Shown in pieces: positions 9,806 to 17,058 of a stretch of 46,137 nucleotides of DNA. The translations under genes and the position numbers were made by a program. The notes beneath the pieces are model-generated. The model had not been told where the DNA came from. It ran no database searches and worked only from the letters and a program-made list of their open reading frames with translations. Within the stretch, counting starts at the first letter, position 1. Each line of letters begins with the position of its first letter. Source of the stretch: Anaerolineae bacterium (lineage in GTDB: Bacteria > Chloroflexota > Anaerolineae > Aggregatilineales > UBA2796); assembly GCA_025055255.1 (NCBI GenBank), contig JANWYI010000023.1:7026-53162 (forward strand), read 5' to 3'.

Positions 9806-11082
9806 GTGCTATTGCGTGCCTCAGATGACTCAGAGCGCAGATCAACTGTGCGCGGCGGTGTAGAGCCAGCGCTCTCTTCCAACAGACGATCCAGTTCGCT
9901 GCTGGTAAACGGCACATTAGCACCACTCTCTGATGGCTCAGCCATGCTAACTTCGGCGTCGAGCGCAAACGGCTGTGCTGAGGTGCGGATCAAGTGCAGG
10001 CTGTTCTCGCCTTCCTGGCGCGCCATGCGCAGCGCTTCATTTGCTTTGGTCAACATTGTCTGTAGGTCTAGTAAGCCGCCACTGCTCTCCACAATGCCAG
10101 AGTTGACCAAGAAATTGGCGATGTAGGCATCTACCTTGAAAGTGTGCGTGCGGATATCCTGATGGAGCATTTCGATCAGGCGCTGTGCTTCATGGGCAGG
10201 CGTCTCAGGCAGCAGAATGGCGAAGGTGTGGCGTCCGAGGTAGGCGACAATGTCGCCAACGCGGATTTTGTCCTGCAGGCGCAGCGCTGCAGCGCGCAAG
10301 AGCATGTCCTCTGCCTCTGGTGGCAGGAGCGAGAAGTCTTCTGTTGGCGTCAGGCGCATCAGCGCAAGGCTGAGCGGACGGTTGCGTGCGCGCGCACGAT
10401 TGATCTCTTCCATCAAACGCTGCTGGAAGTAGCGCTCGTTATAAATGCCTAGCTTAGGATGCCGAATGGACGCCATTTCAAGGCGCTCCACAGGACTGCG
10501 CAGGTATTCCAGCACGAACGCCAAGCCGACGCCTAGCGCAAAGCCGACCATGCCGCCTAAAATGCCTTGCTGCATCCGATTGCCTGGCGCCTCGACTACC
10601 TCAGGCGGATCGAGCTCCTCTAAGCCGACGAAGCTGTAAAGTTGACCTGCCCGCGCTGTGCCTGCTACGCCGATAGCATCAGCAAGCCGTTTGACGAGCG
10701 AGGCGTTCGGTCCGCGCACAATGACCATAATCACGTTCGACTCAGGCAGGACGTTGCAATTGACGCTGTACAAATCCCAGTCAATCACATTTGGATCAAT
10801 GTTGCCGATCTGCATGGCGCGATCCACCACAGAGCGGCTCTTCATCACTTCGCAGTAGGTCACAAACAAGCGTTGCCTGCCTGTGAAAGTATCTAGCGCG
10901 TAAAGCGTGTCGCCGACGCTCGTCAAGCCCTCACCGAGCCGCGTGACATACGTGGCAGTGGACTGATAGATCATTGGGCGCGAGTAGCTCCAGAACGTGG
11001 CGAGCGTGAGCGAGATGAGCGTGAGCGGGACGATCAGCCACCAGCGCTTGAGCAGAATCTGCAAATACAATCGTAGTTCCAT
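9802..11082 (-). CDS. Wzz-type chain-length/co-polymerase protein fused to degenerate GGDEF domain
   Basis: A 426-residue first gene of the operon. Residues 1-200 are a Wzz-type polysaccharide co-polymerase: TM1 about 13-34 after MELRLYLQILLKRWW, an extracytoplasmic segment, and TM2 about 170-192. Residues about 205-365 form a GGDEF-fold domain (GIYNERYFQQRLMEEINRA, later FAILLPET, then TKANEALRMARQEGEN). The active-site motif is GRHTF (283-287) instead of GGDEF, so cyclase activity should be absent. Residues 274-277 are RVGD, exactly five residues before that motif, which is the position of the inhibitory RxxD site that binds c-di-GMP in diguanylate cyclases. The tail (365-426) is disordered and acidic. 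The predicted role is a c-di-GMP-responsive regulator of chain polymerisation; this is inference from motif retention. Confidence 0.8.
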   Translation of the reverse strand: MELRLYLQILLKRWWLIVPLTLISLTLATFWSYSRPMIYQSTATYVTRLGEGLTSVGDTLYALDTFTGRQRLFVTYCEVMKSRSVVDRAMQIGNIDPNVIDWDLYSVNCNVLPESNVIMVIVRGPNASLVKRLADAIGVAGTARAGQLYSFVGLEELDPPEVVEAPGNRMQQGILGGMVGFALGVGLAFVLEYLRSPVERLEMASIRHPKLGIYNERYFQQRLMEEINRARARNRPLSLALMRLTPTEDFSLLPPEAEDMLLRAAALRLQDKIRVGDIVAYLGRHTFAILLPETPAHEAQRLIEMLHQDIRTHTFKVDAYIANFLVNSGIVESSGGLLDLQTMLTKANEALRMARQEGENSLHLIRTSAQPFALDAEVSMAEPSESGANVPFTSSELDRLLEESAGSTPPRTVDLRSESSEARNST

Positions 11083-11107
11083 AGCGGTTCCCAGTACGAT
11101 TCACCAT

Positions 11108-11131
11108 GAGGAAGCTCAGATGAGCTTCCTC
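11108..11131. repeat. 24-bp perfect palindrome at the predicted 5' end of the EPS operon transcript
   Basis: Eleven-base arms GAGGAAGCTCA and TGAGCTTCCTC flank a two-base centre. It starts about seven bases downstream of the predicted -10 box, so the mRNA would begin with this hairpin; as DNA it could be an operator covering the start site. It is 26 bases upstream of the co-polymerase ATG. There is no U-run on either strand, so a terminator is unlikely. Confidence 0.7.
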
Positions 11132-11137
11132 GATTAC

Positions 11138-11164
11138 ATTGTACTATAAGGTTGTGTAAGTCAA
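11138..11164 (-). promoter_or_regulatory. predicted sigma70-type promoter of the exopolysaccharide operon
   Basis: On the minus strand TTGACT (11159-11164) and TACAAT (11138-11143) are separated by 15 bases, slightly short, in a locally AT-rich gap. It is the only good promoter before seven closely spaced minus-strand genes, so it probably drives all of them. Confidence 0.55.
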
Positions 11165-11213
11165 GAGCTTTTTCACATCTTTTTCATAGCGCATGACAGT
11201 TCTTAAAGAATTT

Positions 11214-12128
11214 TTACGACTTGGCAGAGTTATCTGCGTTAGAGAGGTGCGCAGGCGGCTCAAGTCGGCTCAAAGGCAAGGTGCGGCGTGGCTCTTGAGG
11301 TGAGAGCGGTGGCAATGGGCGCGTATCTACTTTCGAGTCGGAAGGTTTGGGCTGCGGCGTGAGCGCGGGCAGTTTCTCAGTGATAGGTGCTTGCACAGTG
11401 CTAGTTTGCTGGGTCGGACGGCTTGGAGTGCTGCGTTGCGCAGCAGCTGCCTCAGCAGCTTGAGCCGCCTCGAAGCGTTTGACGGCTTGGAGCGCCTCTG
11501 ACGTGCCGATATTCTTGAGCGCGGCAGCGGCTGTGCGCGCAACGATAGGCGATGGGTCTTTTAGGGCTTGGATGAGTGGCTCAGTTGCCCAAGCCGCTTT
11601 GAGTTGCCCTAACACGGCAGCAGCGTTACGGCGCACCTGCCACTCACTGCGGCGCAGCGCACCTAGAAGCGTGACAACTGCTGGTGCGCTTTTCAGCTTC
11701 AGCAACGCTTCAGCAGCGGCAAGGCGCACTTTGGCAGGCTGCATCAGGTTTCGAAAGATCATGATCAACGGCTCAACAGCGCTGCGGTCGCCCAGCTGAC
11801 CGAGCGCCTCGCAAGCTGTGATCACATCGTCGCTGCGAGAACTATTGAGCATCTTGATCAAGCCGCTTACGTCGCGGTTCTTGAGCATGATCTCGACGTG
11901 CAAGTCATGGTCAAGGTATTGCAGCGCAGCTGAGATTGCCGCATGGACTTGCCAGTCGTTCTCGACCACGAGCTGAGCCTGCAGAGCAGGTACTGCTTGC
12001 CAAGCGCTTAGAGCGCGCAAGGCAGCCACAGCGCCGCGCCGTATCACAGGGTCTGGATGGCGCAATGCTGCAATAAGACCGTCAATATCGCGTTTGGTCT
12101 GCAGAAGCCAAATATTTGGTGCAGGCAT
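11214..12128 (-). CDS. HEAT-repeat protein with Pro-rich tail
   Basis: A 304-residue protein made of PBS-lyase-type HEAT repeats over about residues 12-200 (for example DPVIRRGAVAALRAL, SEWQVRRNAAAVLGQLKA, DPSPIVARTAAAALKNIG). An Ala-rich helix and a Pro/Ser/Thr-rich disordered tail of about 80 residues follow. HEAT solenoids act as protein-binding scaffolds; nothing points to phycobilin lyase activity. There is no signal peptide or membrane helix, so it should be cytoplasmic. I start it at the ATG at 12128 because AGGAG lies eight bases before it; an in-frame GTG nine bases earlier overlaps that site. It is downstream of the dehydrogenase-like gene with a 37-base gap, probably in one transcript. 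Confidence 0.8.
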   Translation of the reverse strand: MPAPNIWLLQTKRDIDGLIAALRHPDPVIRRGAVAALRALSAWQAVPALQAQLVVENDWQVHAAISAALQYLDHDLHVEIMLKNRDVSGLIKMLNSSRSDDVITACEALGQLGDRSAVEPLIMIFRNLMQPAKVRLAAAEALLKLKSAPAVVTLLGALRRSEWQVRRNAAAVLGQLKAAWATEPLIQALKDPSPIVARTAAAALKNIGTSEALQAVKRFEAAQAAEAAAAQRSTPSRPTQQTSTVQAPITEKLPALTPQPKPSDSKVDTRPLPPLSPQEPRRTLPLSRLEPPAHLSNADNSAKS

Positions 12129-12165
12129 AGCGCGCACTCCTGAATTTCACATACAATCTACCTCG

Positions 12166-13182
12166 TCACGACAACCCAGCACGTTGTAGCGCGCTTTCAA
12201 TTGCCTCACTATTCGGCTGAAGCTCGTGCGCAATGCCGAAAGGTGCTTTGTGCGCTGCTGCAAAGGTGGGCAAGGCGTTGAGCGTTGCGCGCGCTAGTGC
12301 GCTCGGCAAAGCAGTTGGATGCAACCCTGCGCTTTCCAGAGCAGTCCGCAAAGGCGCAGTATCTTTCTTGTGAAGTGCCGCTGTCAGCAAAATGCCACAT
12401 GCCACGCGATCCGCATAGCTGAAAGCAGCGCCTTCAGGTTGCTGCGCAGCTGCTTGTGCAAACAAATGCTCTGTGCCGCGCGAGGCGCATTGATGACCAA
12501 GCAAGTTATCTAGCTGGACAGTCAAGCACAGCAGATCAACTAAGTTATTGAGCGCCTCAGGCTCGCCTTTGCCGACGCCGCTGGCAATTTTCAGCGCCTG
12601 CGAGGCGATATTCGCCGCCAATGAAGCTGCCCACGGCAAGAAGCGCGTCTGTGGCGTGGTTCGGTTGAACTGATGCGCGTAGCCCCAGTCCATCAAGGCA
12701 GTGATGATCGAAAAGACATCCACAATAGCCGTAACAGGCAATTGCTGGCTGAGCAGAGCCATGTCGAGGATGACTTCGGTCGCTGCGCCTGTGGTAAGAC
12801 GTTCGCCATCTAGCAGGATGTGAGGTGTCAAGCACTCTGAGTCTTTCAAGGCACTCGGCACGACGATCAGCGGCTTTTTGGCACGATGCGCTACATACTT
12901 GGCGGCGTTCAGAGCAATCGAGTCGCTGCCGACCATGTAAATTGCCGCTACAGCTGATGGTAAAGTACTGACAAGGTGATCGAAAAAATCGCGGCTATTT
13001 TCCACAGGCATGGCTTGCACTAGCAGCGGCAAGGTCAGGTCGCGGCGCACGGTCGTCCACACCTCAGCTGAAGTGATCAAAGCGACTGGGCGCTCTTCTT
13101 GGACGTTGCTCAGCGCCGTAAAACGAAGGGCAGGTAAAGGCAGAACGTTCATCGCTATGCGGCGCGCTGCACAGGGCGCCAT
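12166..13182 (-). CDS. degenerate glycerol-1-phosphate dehydrogenase-like protein (AraM/EgsA, Fe-ADH superfamily)
   Basis: A 338-residue protein that I align by eye with the sn-glycerol-1-phosphate dehydrogenase/AraM branch of iron-containing dehydrogenases. SDSIALNAAKYVAHRAKKP followed by LIVVPSALKDSE resembles the nucleotide-binding strand-loop and the VPTAAS-type segment. TAIVDVFSIITALMDW keeps the Asp of the family's first metal ligand region, and RGTEHLFAQ keeps Glu-His of the second. The third ligand region, usually His-Gly-Glu, reads YADRVACGI, so the His is replaced. Catalysis is therefore doubtful, and a moonlighting or binding role is possible. The ATG at 13182 has AAGGAG only two bases away; the next in-frame ATG is at 13152, so the start is uncertain. 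Confidence 0.55.
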   Translation of the reverse strand: MAPCAARRIAMNVLPLPALRFTALSNVQEERPVALITSAEVWTTVRRDLTLPLLVQAMPVENSRDFFDHLVSTLPSAVAAIYMVGSDSIALNAAKYVAHRAKKPLIVVPSALKDSECLTPHILLDGERLTTGAATEVILDMALLSQQLPVTAIVDVFSIITALMDWGYAHQFNRTTPQTRFLPWAASLAANIASQALKIASGVGKGEPEALNNLVDLLCLTVQLDNLLGHQCASRGTEHLFAQAAAQQPEGAAFSYADRVACGILLTAALHKKDTAPLRTALESAGLHPTALPSALARATLNALPTFAAAHKAPFGIAHELQPNSEAIESALQRAGLS

Positions 13183-13268
13183 TGCTCCTTTCGAGTGCAG
13201 GACACGCTTTCAAGTGTAAACCAAATTGTGCCGAACGTCTAGTCAAGTGCCAGAGCCGTCAAAAAAGG

Positions 13269-13297
13269 TTGAATAGGCGCCTAGGAGACGCTATACT
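13269..13297 (+). promoter_or_regulatory. predicted promoter of the kinase-glycan operon
   Basis: TTGAAT (13269-13274) and TATACT (13292-13297) are separated by exactly 17 bases. The predicted start near 13304 leaves a leader of about 33 bases before the GTG of the kinase gene. Confidence 0.65.
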
Positions 13298-13336
13298 AGC
13301 CTTGCGCAGTGATCGGAGCGGACACGGACTGCACCT

Positions 13337-15208
13337 GTGAAAAAGTTTGGCAACTACATTGCCGTAGAGCGCCTTGGGCGTGGCGGCATGGCAGAAGTTT
13401 ACAAGGCATATCAGCCTGCCCTAGATCGCTATGTGGCGATCAAGGTGCTGCATCCATTCCTTGCCGATGATAAAGAGTTTGCCGAACGCTTTGGACGCGA
13501 AGCGCGCAACGTGGCACGCCTACGCCATAACAATATCGTGCAGGTCTACGATTTTGCCGAAGTGCCCGATGAAGATTCGCCCGGCGACAAGCACCATTTC
13601 ATGGTCATGGAGCTGATCGAGGGTCCAACGCTTAAGGACTACATGGCGCGTCCCGACGGTCAGCTGATTCCGATTCCAGAAGTGGTCAGCATCATGCGCC
13701 AAGCTTTAGAGGCACTGGTCTACGCGCACGCACAGGGCATGATTCATCGTGACTTGAAGCCTGCCAACTTGATGATTGATCGTGGCGGGCGCGTCGTGCT
13801 GACCGACTTTGGCATTGCCAAAATTCTCTCTGGCAACACCATGACGCTCAGCGGCGGCATGGTTGGCACGCCTGCCTTCATGTCACCTGAACACGGCTTG
13901 GGCGAAAGCAGCGACGAGCGCTCTGACATCTACTCAATGGGCGTGATTCTCTACCAAATGCTGACAGGCAGACTGCCTTATGACGGCGATACGCCTGTGG
14001 CGATCATCCTCAAGCATGTGCGTGAGCCGCTCACGCCGCCTTCCGTCTTCAATCCTGACGTCCCGCCTGCCCTTGAGCGGATCGTCATGAAAGCAATGGC
14101 AAAAGACCCTGATGAGCGCTATCAAAGCGCTGCTGAGATGTTGGCAGACCTGAATGCCTTCGCCGCTCAACTCGACCAGATGCCGACACTGCCTACACGC
14201 GCGCACGATACACCTGTCCGCGCTACGGCGCGCTCAGCGCCTGAGCCGACCATCAGCTTGCCTGTGCCCAGACGCCGTTCGCCGCTTGGTCTCGTCATTT
14301 TTCTGATGCTTGTGATTATTCTGGGCGTTTTTGGCGCGCTCAGCTTTGTCAATGGCGAGATACCGCTGCTAGGCATTGCTCTGCGTCCCTCTGAGACGCC
14401 AACTCTCACGCCGCCACCGAGCCCAAGCGCTACGCAGACCAGCACGCCGAGCGTCACGCCCAGCTCGACTTTTACTCAGACGCCGACTGACACGCCCACA
14501 CACACGCCGTCGCCAAGCGCTACTTTTACGCCCACGCCAACTGATACACCTAGCGCCACGCCGACTCGCACGGCAACTTTCACGCCTACGCCAACGCCGA
14601 CTGTCACGCCGACACCAACACAGACACCGACGTTGACACCGACTGCCACTGCGACGCCTACGCCGACGGCAACTTTCACGCCGTCAAATACGCCGACGCC
14701 GACGCCGAACATCACGGCGACCATTGAAGCGGCGACTGTTGTCGCGGCGAACGCAACAGCGACCGTTGTGCAGCAGACCATTGTCGCCTTTTTTGAGACT
14801 CAGCGGGCGCTCAGCACGCCGACACCTGACTACACAGCAACGGCGCGGTTGTGTGTGCTGGAGTACGAGCTGATCGCGCCTGAGATACCAGATCGGCTCG
14901 CGCCTAAAAATCCGATTCGCGCCAACTCACCACTGGAGAGCGAGCTAGTCCTGCGCAACACGGGCAACTGTGATTGGCTGCCCGGCACCAGCATCAACTA
15001 CATTGAAGGCGAGCGCTTCAACTTGCCGCGCCGCATTGAGATGAGCAACACTGAGCCTGTCCGTCCTGGCGAATTAGCGCGCTTTCCGCTGCGTGGACGC
15101 ACGCCTGCACAAGGCGGCATTCAAAGCGGTCAATGGGAAGTGCGCAACAGCGGCGGCGTCCTGATTCCGCCGCGTCTGACCATTGCCTTTTTCGTCTTCC
15201 AGCAGTGA
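13337..15208 (+). CDS. membrane Ser/Thr protein kinase with Thr-Pro linker and NBR1-like Ig domain
   Basis: A 623-residue Hanks-type kinase. Kinase domain about 5-275: glycine loop GRGGMAEVY, Lys36 in VAIKVL, catalytic HRDLKPAN (Asp139), DFG Asp157 and [10 protein letters not shown], so all key residues are present and activity is expected. A basic/Pro-rich juxtamembrane stretch leads to one transmembrane helix (about 317-341), then about 100 residues of Thr-Pro repeats. The external domain (about 505-623) resembles the NBR1/FW Ig-like fold: [17 protein letters not shown], then [10 protein letters not shown], then QSGQWEV. It probably senses or grips something at the envelope. The start is GTG with no convincing Shine-Dalgarno. 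It heads a five-gene glycan operon, so it may phosphorylate the glycan machinery; that part is inference. Confidence 0.88.
   Translation: MKKFGNYIAVERLGRGGMAEVYKAYQPALDRYVAIKVLHPFLADDKEFAERFGREARNVARLRHNNIVQVYDFAEVPDEDSPGDKHHFMVMELIEGPTLKDYMARPDGQLIPIPEVVSIMRQALEALVYAHAQGMIHRDLKPANLMIDRGGRVVLTDFGIAKILSGNTMTLSGGMVGTPAFMSPEHGLGESSDERSDIYSMGVILYQMLTGRLPYDGDTPVAIILKHVREPLTPPSVFNPDVPPALERIVMKAMAKDPDERYQSAAEMLADLNAFAAQLDQMPTLPTRAHDTPVRATARSAPEPTISLPVPRRRSPLGLVIFLMLVIILGVFGALSFVNGEIPLLGIALRPSETPTLTPPPSPSATQTSTPSVTPSSTFTQTPTDTPTHTPSPSATFTPTPTDTPSATPTRTATFTPTPTPTVTPTPTQTPTLTPTATATPTPTATFTPSNTPTPTPNITATIEAATVVAANATATVVQQTIVAFFETQRALSTPTPDYTATARLCVLEYELIAPEIPDRLAPKNPIRANSPLESELVLRNTGNCDWLPGTSINYIEGERFNLPRRIEMSNTEPVRPGELARFPLRGRTPAQGGIQSGQWEVRNSGGVLIPPRLTIAFFVFQQ
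14395..14715 (+). repeat. Thr-Pro-coding low-complexity repeat
   Basis: Imperfect tandem hexamers of the ACGCCG/ACGCCT kind encode the extracellular Thr-Pro linker of the kinase. The triplet-preserving repetition makes length change by slippage likely. Shorter stretches of the same kind encode the linkers of both BcsB-like proteins. Confidence 0.85.
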
Positions 15209-15213
15209 GCGCT

Positions 15214-15924
15214 ATGTCCACTGACAATCTCTCACCTGAGCCGCTGACGCCGAGCGCCCAAGACTTTCAAGCTGCACAGGCAGCCGCTGATCCTGCCCAA
15301 GCAGAAGGCACACCTATCCGCGCAGAAGCGGCAGCGTTGAACGCAGCCGATGCCCACGCTGAGTCAGACTTAGCGCGTTCAGCACGCCTTGTGCAGTTCC
15401 GCAGCCGTCGGCGTGCGCACTTCAGCATGGTTGTGCCTGCGCTGCTGCTGATCGGCTGCGGTCTTTTGCTGCTGAGCGAGAGTTTGACGCCTGAAGTGCA
15501 AGAGCATTCGCCACTAACACTGGCAGGTGCAGGCATTGGTGCTCTGGCATTGGCGCTCTTGGCGCGCTTTTTCATCAATGGCAGGCGCGAGCGCGGTCTG
15601 TTCGTCATCGGCGCGACGCTCAGCGGCTGGCTCGGCTTAGCAGCGCTCACAGCTGATGGTCGGCTGACTGCTGCGCAACTGTGGACGTTCGGCGTGGTCG
15701 TGATTGGCGCTGCGCTTTTGCTGAGCTATATTTTTGTGCGCGGACGCGAGAGCGGCGTCATTTTGCCTGCGCTCGCGCTGATCGTGGCAGGCTTAGCGGC
15801 GCTTCCTGTGGTAGAAGGCACACTCTCGCTTGAGCTGCGGCTCAGCCTTGAGCGCTTGGCGCCGCTGCTGCTGATCGCCGCTGCGCTGCTCTGGTTGCCG
15901 CGCGCCTTGCGCGAGCGTGATTGA
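15214..15924 (+). CDS. hypothetical polytopic membrane protein
   Basis: A 236-residue protein of unknown function. The first 65 residues are hydrophilic and Ala/Glu-rich, ending in a basic RFRSRRRAHF that marks the cytoplasmic edge. Six hydrophobic segments follow (roughly 68-87, 95-112, 120-140, 148-168, 175-195 and 210-230). I use the ATG at 15214, six bases after the kinase stop, rather than an upstream in-frame ATG inside the kinase gene. No catalytic motif is visible. Its place between a membrane kinase and glycosyltransferases suggests an envelope-glycan role, such as a kinase partner. Confidence 0.72.
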   Translation: MSTDNLSPEPLTPSAQDFQAAQAAADPAQAEGTPIRAEAAALNAADAHAESDLARSARLVQFRSRRRAHFSMVVPALLLIGCGLLLLSESLTPEVQEHSPLTLAGAGIGALALALLARFFINGRRERGLFVIGATLSGWLGLAALTADGRLTAAQLWTFGVVVIGAALLLSYIFVRGRESGVILPALALIVAGLAALPVVEGTLSLELRLSLERLAPLLLIAAALLWLPRALRERD

Positions 15925-15933
15925 CACCTGACC

Positions 15934-17058
15934 ATGCACGTCGCGCTTGACGCCAGCCGCATCACCACAGCACGTCGCACTGGCACAGAGCGTTACGCGC
16001 TAGAGCTGATCCGTGCGCTCTTGCGCCTGCCTGAGAGCGCTGATCAGCGCTTCAGTCTGTATTTCCGCGACATGCCGCAGCCTGACCTTTTGCCTGACTT
16101 GCCGAATGTGACGTATCACGTCCTGCCTGTGCGCCGCGCTTGGACGCACACGCGCTTCGCTTATGCCTTGTGGCGCCATCAGCCTGACGTGACCTTTGTG
16201 CCTGCGCATACCTTGCCGTTCCTCATGCGCGGACACGCTGTGGTGACTGTCCATGATCTCGGTTACCGCTTCTTTCCAAAGGCGCATCGCCTGAAAGCGC
16301 GGCTCTACCTTGAGCTGACCACACGCTACAGCGCATGGCGCGCTGATCGCGTCCTTGCTGACTCACATGCCACGCGCCGCGACCTGATCAGGCAGTATGG
16401 CACGCCTGAGCGCAAAATTCGCGTGGTCTATCCAGCAGTGGAAGGCATTGCGCGCGCTTCAGAGCCGCAAATCGCAGCGTTGCGCGCTGCGCACAGCTTG
16501 CCTGAGCGCTACTTGCTTTTCCTCGGCACGTTGCAGCCGCGCAAAAACGTCACACGGCTTGTGCAGGCATTTGCAACGTACCTAGCGCGCAGCGGCGACC
16601 CTGACCTGCATCTGGTCTTGGCAGGACAAATCGGCTGGCTATTCGATCCTGTGCGTGACCTATGGGCGCACCTGCCGAAGACATTCCACGCGCGTGTGCG
16701 CTTGCTGGGCTATGTGGCTGACTCAGATGTGGCGGCGTTGTACAGCGGCGCGCTCGCTTTCGTCTTTCCATCGCTCTATGAAGGCTTTGGCTTTCCTGTG
16801 CTAGAGGCAATGCGCTGCGGCGCGCCCGTGTTATGCTCAGCGACCTCTTCTCTGCCTGAAGTGGCAGGCGACGCAGCTTTGCTGGTCAATCCGTTGGATG
16901 TGGCGCAGATCGCTGATGGAATCGAGCGGATTGTGAATGACTCAGCGCTACGCACTGAGCTAGTCGCACGTGGCTACGCACAAGCAGCGTCGTTCACATG
17001 GCAACATGCCGCTCAACAGACTTTTCAGGCATTGCGCGAGGCAGCAGGATGCGCTTAG
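15934..17058 (+). CDS. GT4-family glycosyltransferase
   Basis: A 374-residue GT-B glycosyltransferase. The N-terminus MHVALDASRI and TGTERYALELIRALL match the mannosyl/rhamnosyl-type GT4 enzymes, with VVTVHDLGY in the middle of the acceptor domain. The donor domain begins at LLFLGTLQPRKNVTRLVQAF and carries PSLYEGFGFPVLEAM, the conserved E-G-F-G-x-P-x-x-E-x-M signature, so donor binding is intact. The gene starts nine bases after the membrane-protein gene and overlaps the start of the GT9-WecG gene by ten bases. The acceptor and sugar are unknown. Confidence 0.9.
   Translation: MHVALDASRITTARRTGTERYALELIRALLRLPESADQRFSLYFRDMPQPDLLPDLPNVTYHVLPVRRAWTHTRFAYALWRHQPDVTFVPAHTLPFLMRGHAVVTVHDLGYRFFPKAHRLKARLYLELTTRYSAWRADRVLADSHATRRDLIRQYGTPERKIRVVYPAVEGIARASEPQIAALRAAHSLPERYLLFLGTLQPRKNVTRLVQAFATYLARSGDPDLHLVLAGQIGWLFDPVRDLWAHLPKTFHARVRLLGYVADSDVAALYSGALAFVFPSLYEGFGFPVLEAMRCGAPVLCSATSSLPEVAGDAALLVNPLDVAQIADGIERIVNDSALRTELVARGYAQAASFTWQHAAQQTFQALREAAGCA

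Noticed and set aside
14476-14781. Long open frame antisense to the kinase linker encoding Val/Gly repeats
   Set aside because: It is the complement of the Thr-Pro repeat, where stop codons are rare by composition; there is no ribosome site or family match.
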